Assembly (NCBI GenBank): GCA_038850275.1
Contig: JAWCLZ010000048.1
Coordinates: forward strand, 1 to 5,459
Source of the DNA: JAWCLZ01 sp038850275
GTDB lineage: Archaea > Halobacteriota > JAWCLZ01
Direction: 5' to 3'
Length of the DNA: 5,459 nt
Below the pieces are notes generated by a model, which made no database searches, was not told the origin of the DNA, and saw only the letters and a program-made list of their open reading frames with translations. The translations under genes and the position numbers were made by a program. Each line of letters starts with the position of its first letter. The stretch's first letter is position 1. Shown piece by piece: positions 4,940-5,459 of the stretch.

Positions 4940-5369
4940 CAGGTTGCAAATGTTATTCAAATATATACAACTATTGACTGGAGAAATCGCGTTACACATG
5001 GCATTAATCTCCTCCAAATATCGAGTGCGCTTTATCGCTAGGAAGTAGCAGGGGAGAATAAGGCTAAGTAATGTAACTCATAACTCAGTGTAACCTAGCT
5101 ATGCGCTCTTGGAATTAGATAGAATGGCAAGTAACCTGCCGAAGAACCTGTTGAAGAATATTAAGGAGTGCGCGAGAACGCTTGATAAAATAGCGCATGT
5201 TTCAAGAATAAGAATAAGTCTAAGGGAAATCGGTGGAATATATAGATTTATCTCGAGAGAACTTGTATAGCAAATGAAAATTTTGATATTCTCAAATTTA
5301 GCTGTAGAGGGAAGTAAGAGCTTTGCCTGTACTCAGGCAAGACTGAAAAAGCAAGTAGAGTACTTCTGA
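4940..5369 (+). pseudogene. tfb: Transcription initiation factor TFB, decayed core domain
   Basis: These are the broken remains of a gene for archaeal transcription factor B, which recruits RNA polymerase to TATA/TBP. Fragments in consensus order: TTIDWRNR (4967-4990) and SALYR (5024-5038), then a shift of frame; RK-stop-QGRIRLSNVT (5040-5078), where the expected KWQRRIR has TGG changed to TAG (5046-5048); ALLELDRMASNLPKN (5103-5147); ARTLDKIAHVSR (5172-5207); REIGGIYRFISREL (5223-5264), then TAG (5268-5270); and FSNLAVEG (5289-5312), like the start of the second cyclin repeat. About 36 residues that normally join LPKN to PRTLDEIA, including the GRSIE region, are deleted. The N-terminal zinc ribbon and most of the second cyclin repeat are not recognisable. 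A 48-residue ORF (5124-5270) is open inside it and could be mistaken for a gene; I see no good ribosome binding site for it. A functional TFB must lie elsewhere in the genome. Confidence 0.85.
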
Positions 5370-5445
5370 ATTCCGAATTAAGGGTGAATATCTCCTCTCC
5401 ATGTCCGCAAATATTTTTATCTCTAAGTAATGCCTTTTAAAAATC

Positions 5446-5459
5446 ATGCCTCCAAAAGT
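5446..5459 (+). CDS. Possible start of a gene cut by the window edge
   Basis: ATG at 5446 opens MPPKS and runs off the window. An A/T-rich TATA-like stretch (5410-5420) lies about 30 bases upstream, consistent with a short-leader transcript. An ATG at 5430 (MPFKN) is also open to the edge. Too little is present to name a product. Confidence 0.2.

Noticed and set aside
5124..5270. Stand-alone 48-residue gene
   Set aside because: Its residues are TFB core motifs and the homology continues on both sides through stops, so the ATG is an internal TFB methionine (LDRMAS), not a real start.
5301..5447. Reverse-strand 48-residue ORF with GGAGG one base before its ATG
   Set aside because: The Shine-Dalgarno spacing is too short, no family is recognisable, and most of it is antisense to the TFB relic.

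Overview
The window looks like a chromosomal stretch from an AT-rich euryarchaeon, most likely from the Methanosarcinia / ANME / Archaeoglobi side of the tree. Three things point there. The large envelope protein carries tandem domains resembling the S-layer duplication domain of Methanosarcina-type surface proteins. Promoters have archaeal TATA boxes about 25 nt ahead of plausible start points. The 3' end holds the wreck of an archaeal transcription factor B (TFB) gene.

Layout, left to right. Bases 1-690 are mostly decayed DNA: a reverse-strand fragment resembling the N-terminus of a DDE transposase (281-568), a same-frame scrap after two stops (149-265), and a 10-bp-arm inverted repeat (121-159). 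Bases 694-2745 encode a 683-residue surface protein with a signal or anchor helix, two S-layer-like repeats, an Ig-like domain, a membrane helix and two more Ig-like domains. Overlapping its stop codon (ATGA) is the start of a small two-helix membrane protein broken by indels (2742-2952). Convergent to it is a winged-helix regulator with a four-cysteine tail (2938-3477, reverse). The gap 3478-3790 has no gene but is rich in structure: the regulator's promoter with a 9-bp-arm inverted repeat, a 38-bp near-perfect AT palindrome, an adjoining alternating purine-pyrimidine GC tract, two forward TATA boxes without an ORF, and a 12-bp palindrome. Then come a DUF72/YecE-family protein (3791-4489, reverse) and, divergent from it, a 58-residue CxxC-x17-CxxC zinc-ribbon protein (4682-4858, forward) with a good promoter, ribosome binding site and terminator. 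From 4940 to about 5369 lies the TFB pseudogene. A new gene may begin at the right edge.

The intact genes do not form an obvious pathway. The only coupled pair is the surface protein and the broken small membrane protein behind it. The regulator is probably autoregulated. The window mixes live housekeeping-type genes with at least two, probably three, gene remnants, which suggests a region that tolerates insertion and decay. I do not see a convincing new multi-gene system. The best leads are the unusual topology of the surface protein, the cysteine-tailed regulator with its operator-like repeat, the cruciform/Z-DNA-prone gap, and the recognisable TFB relic.
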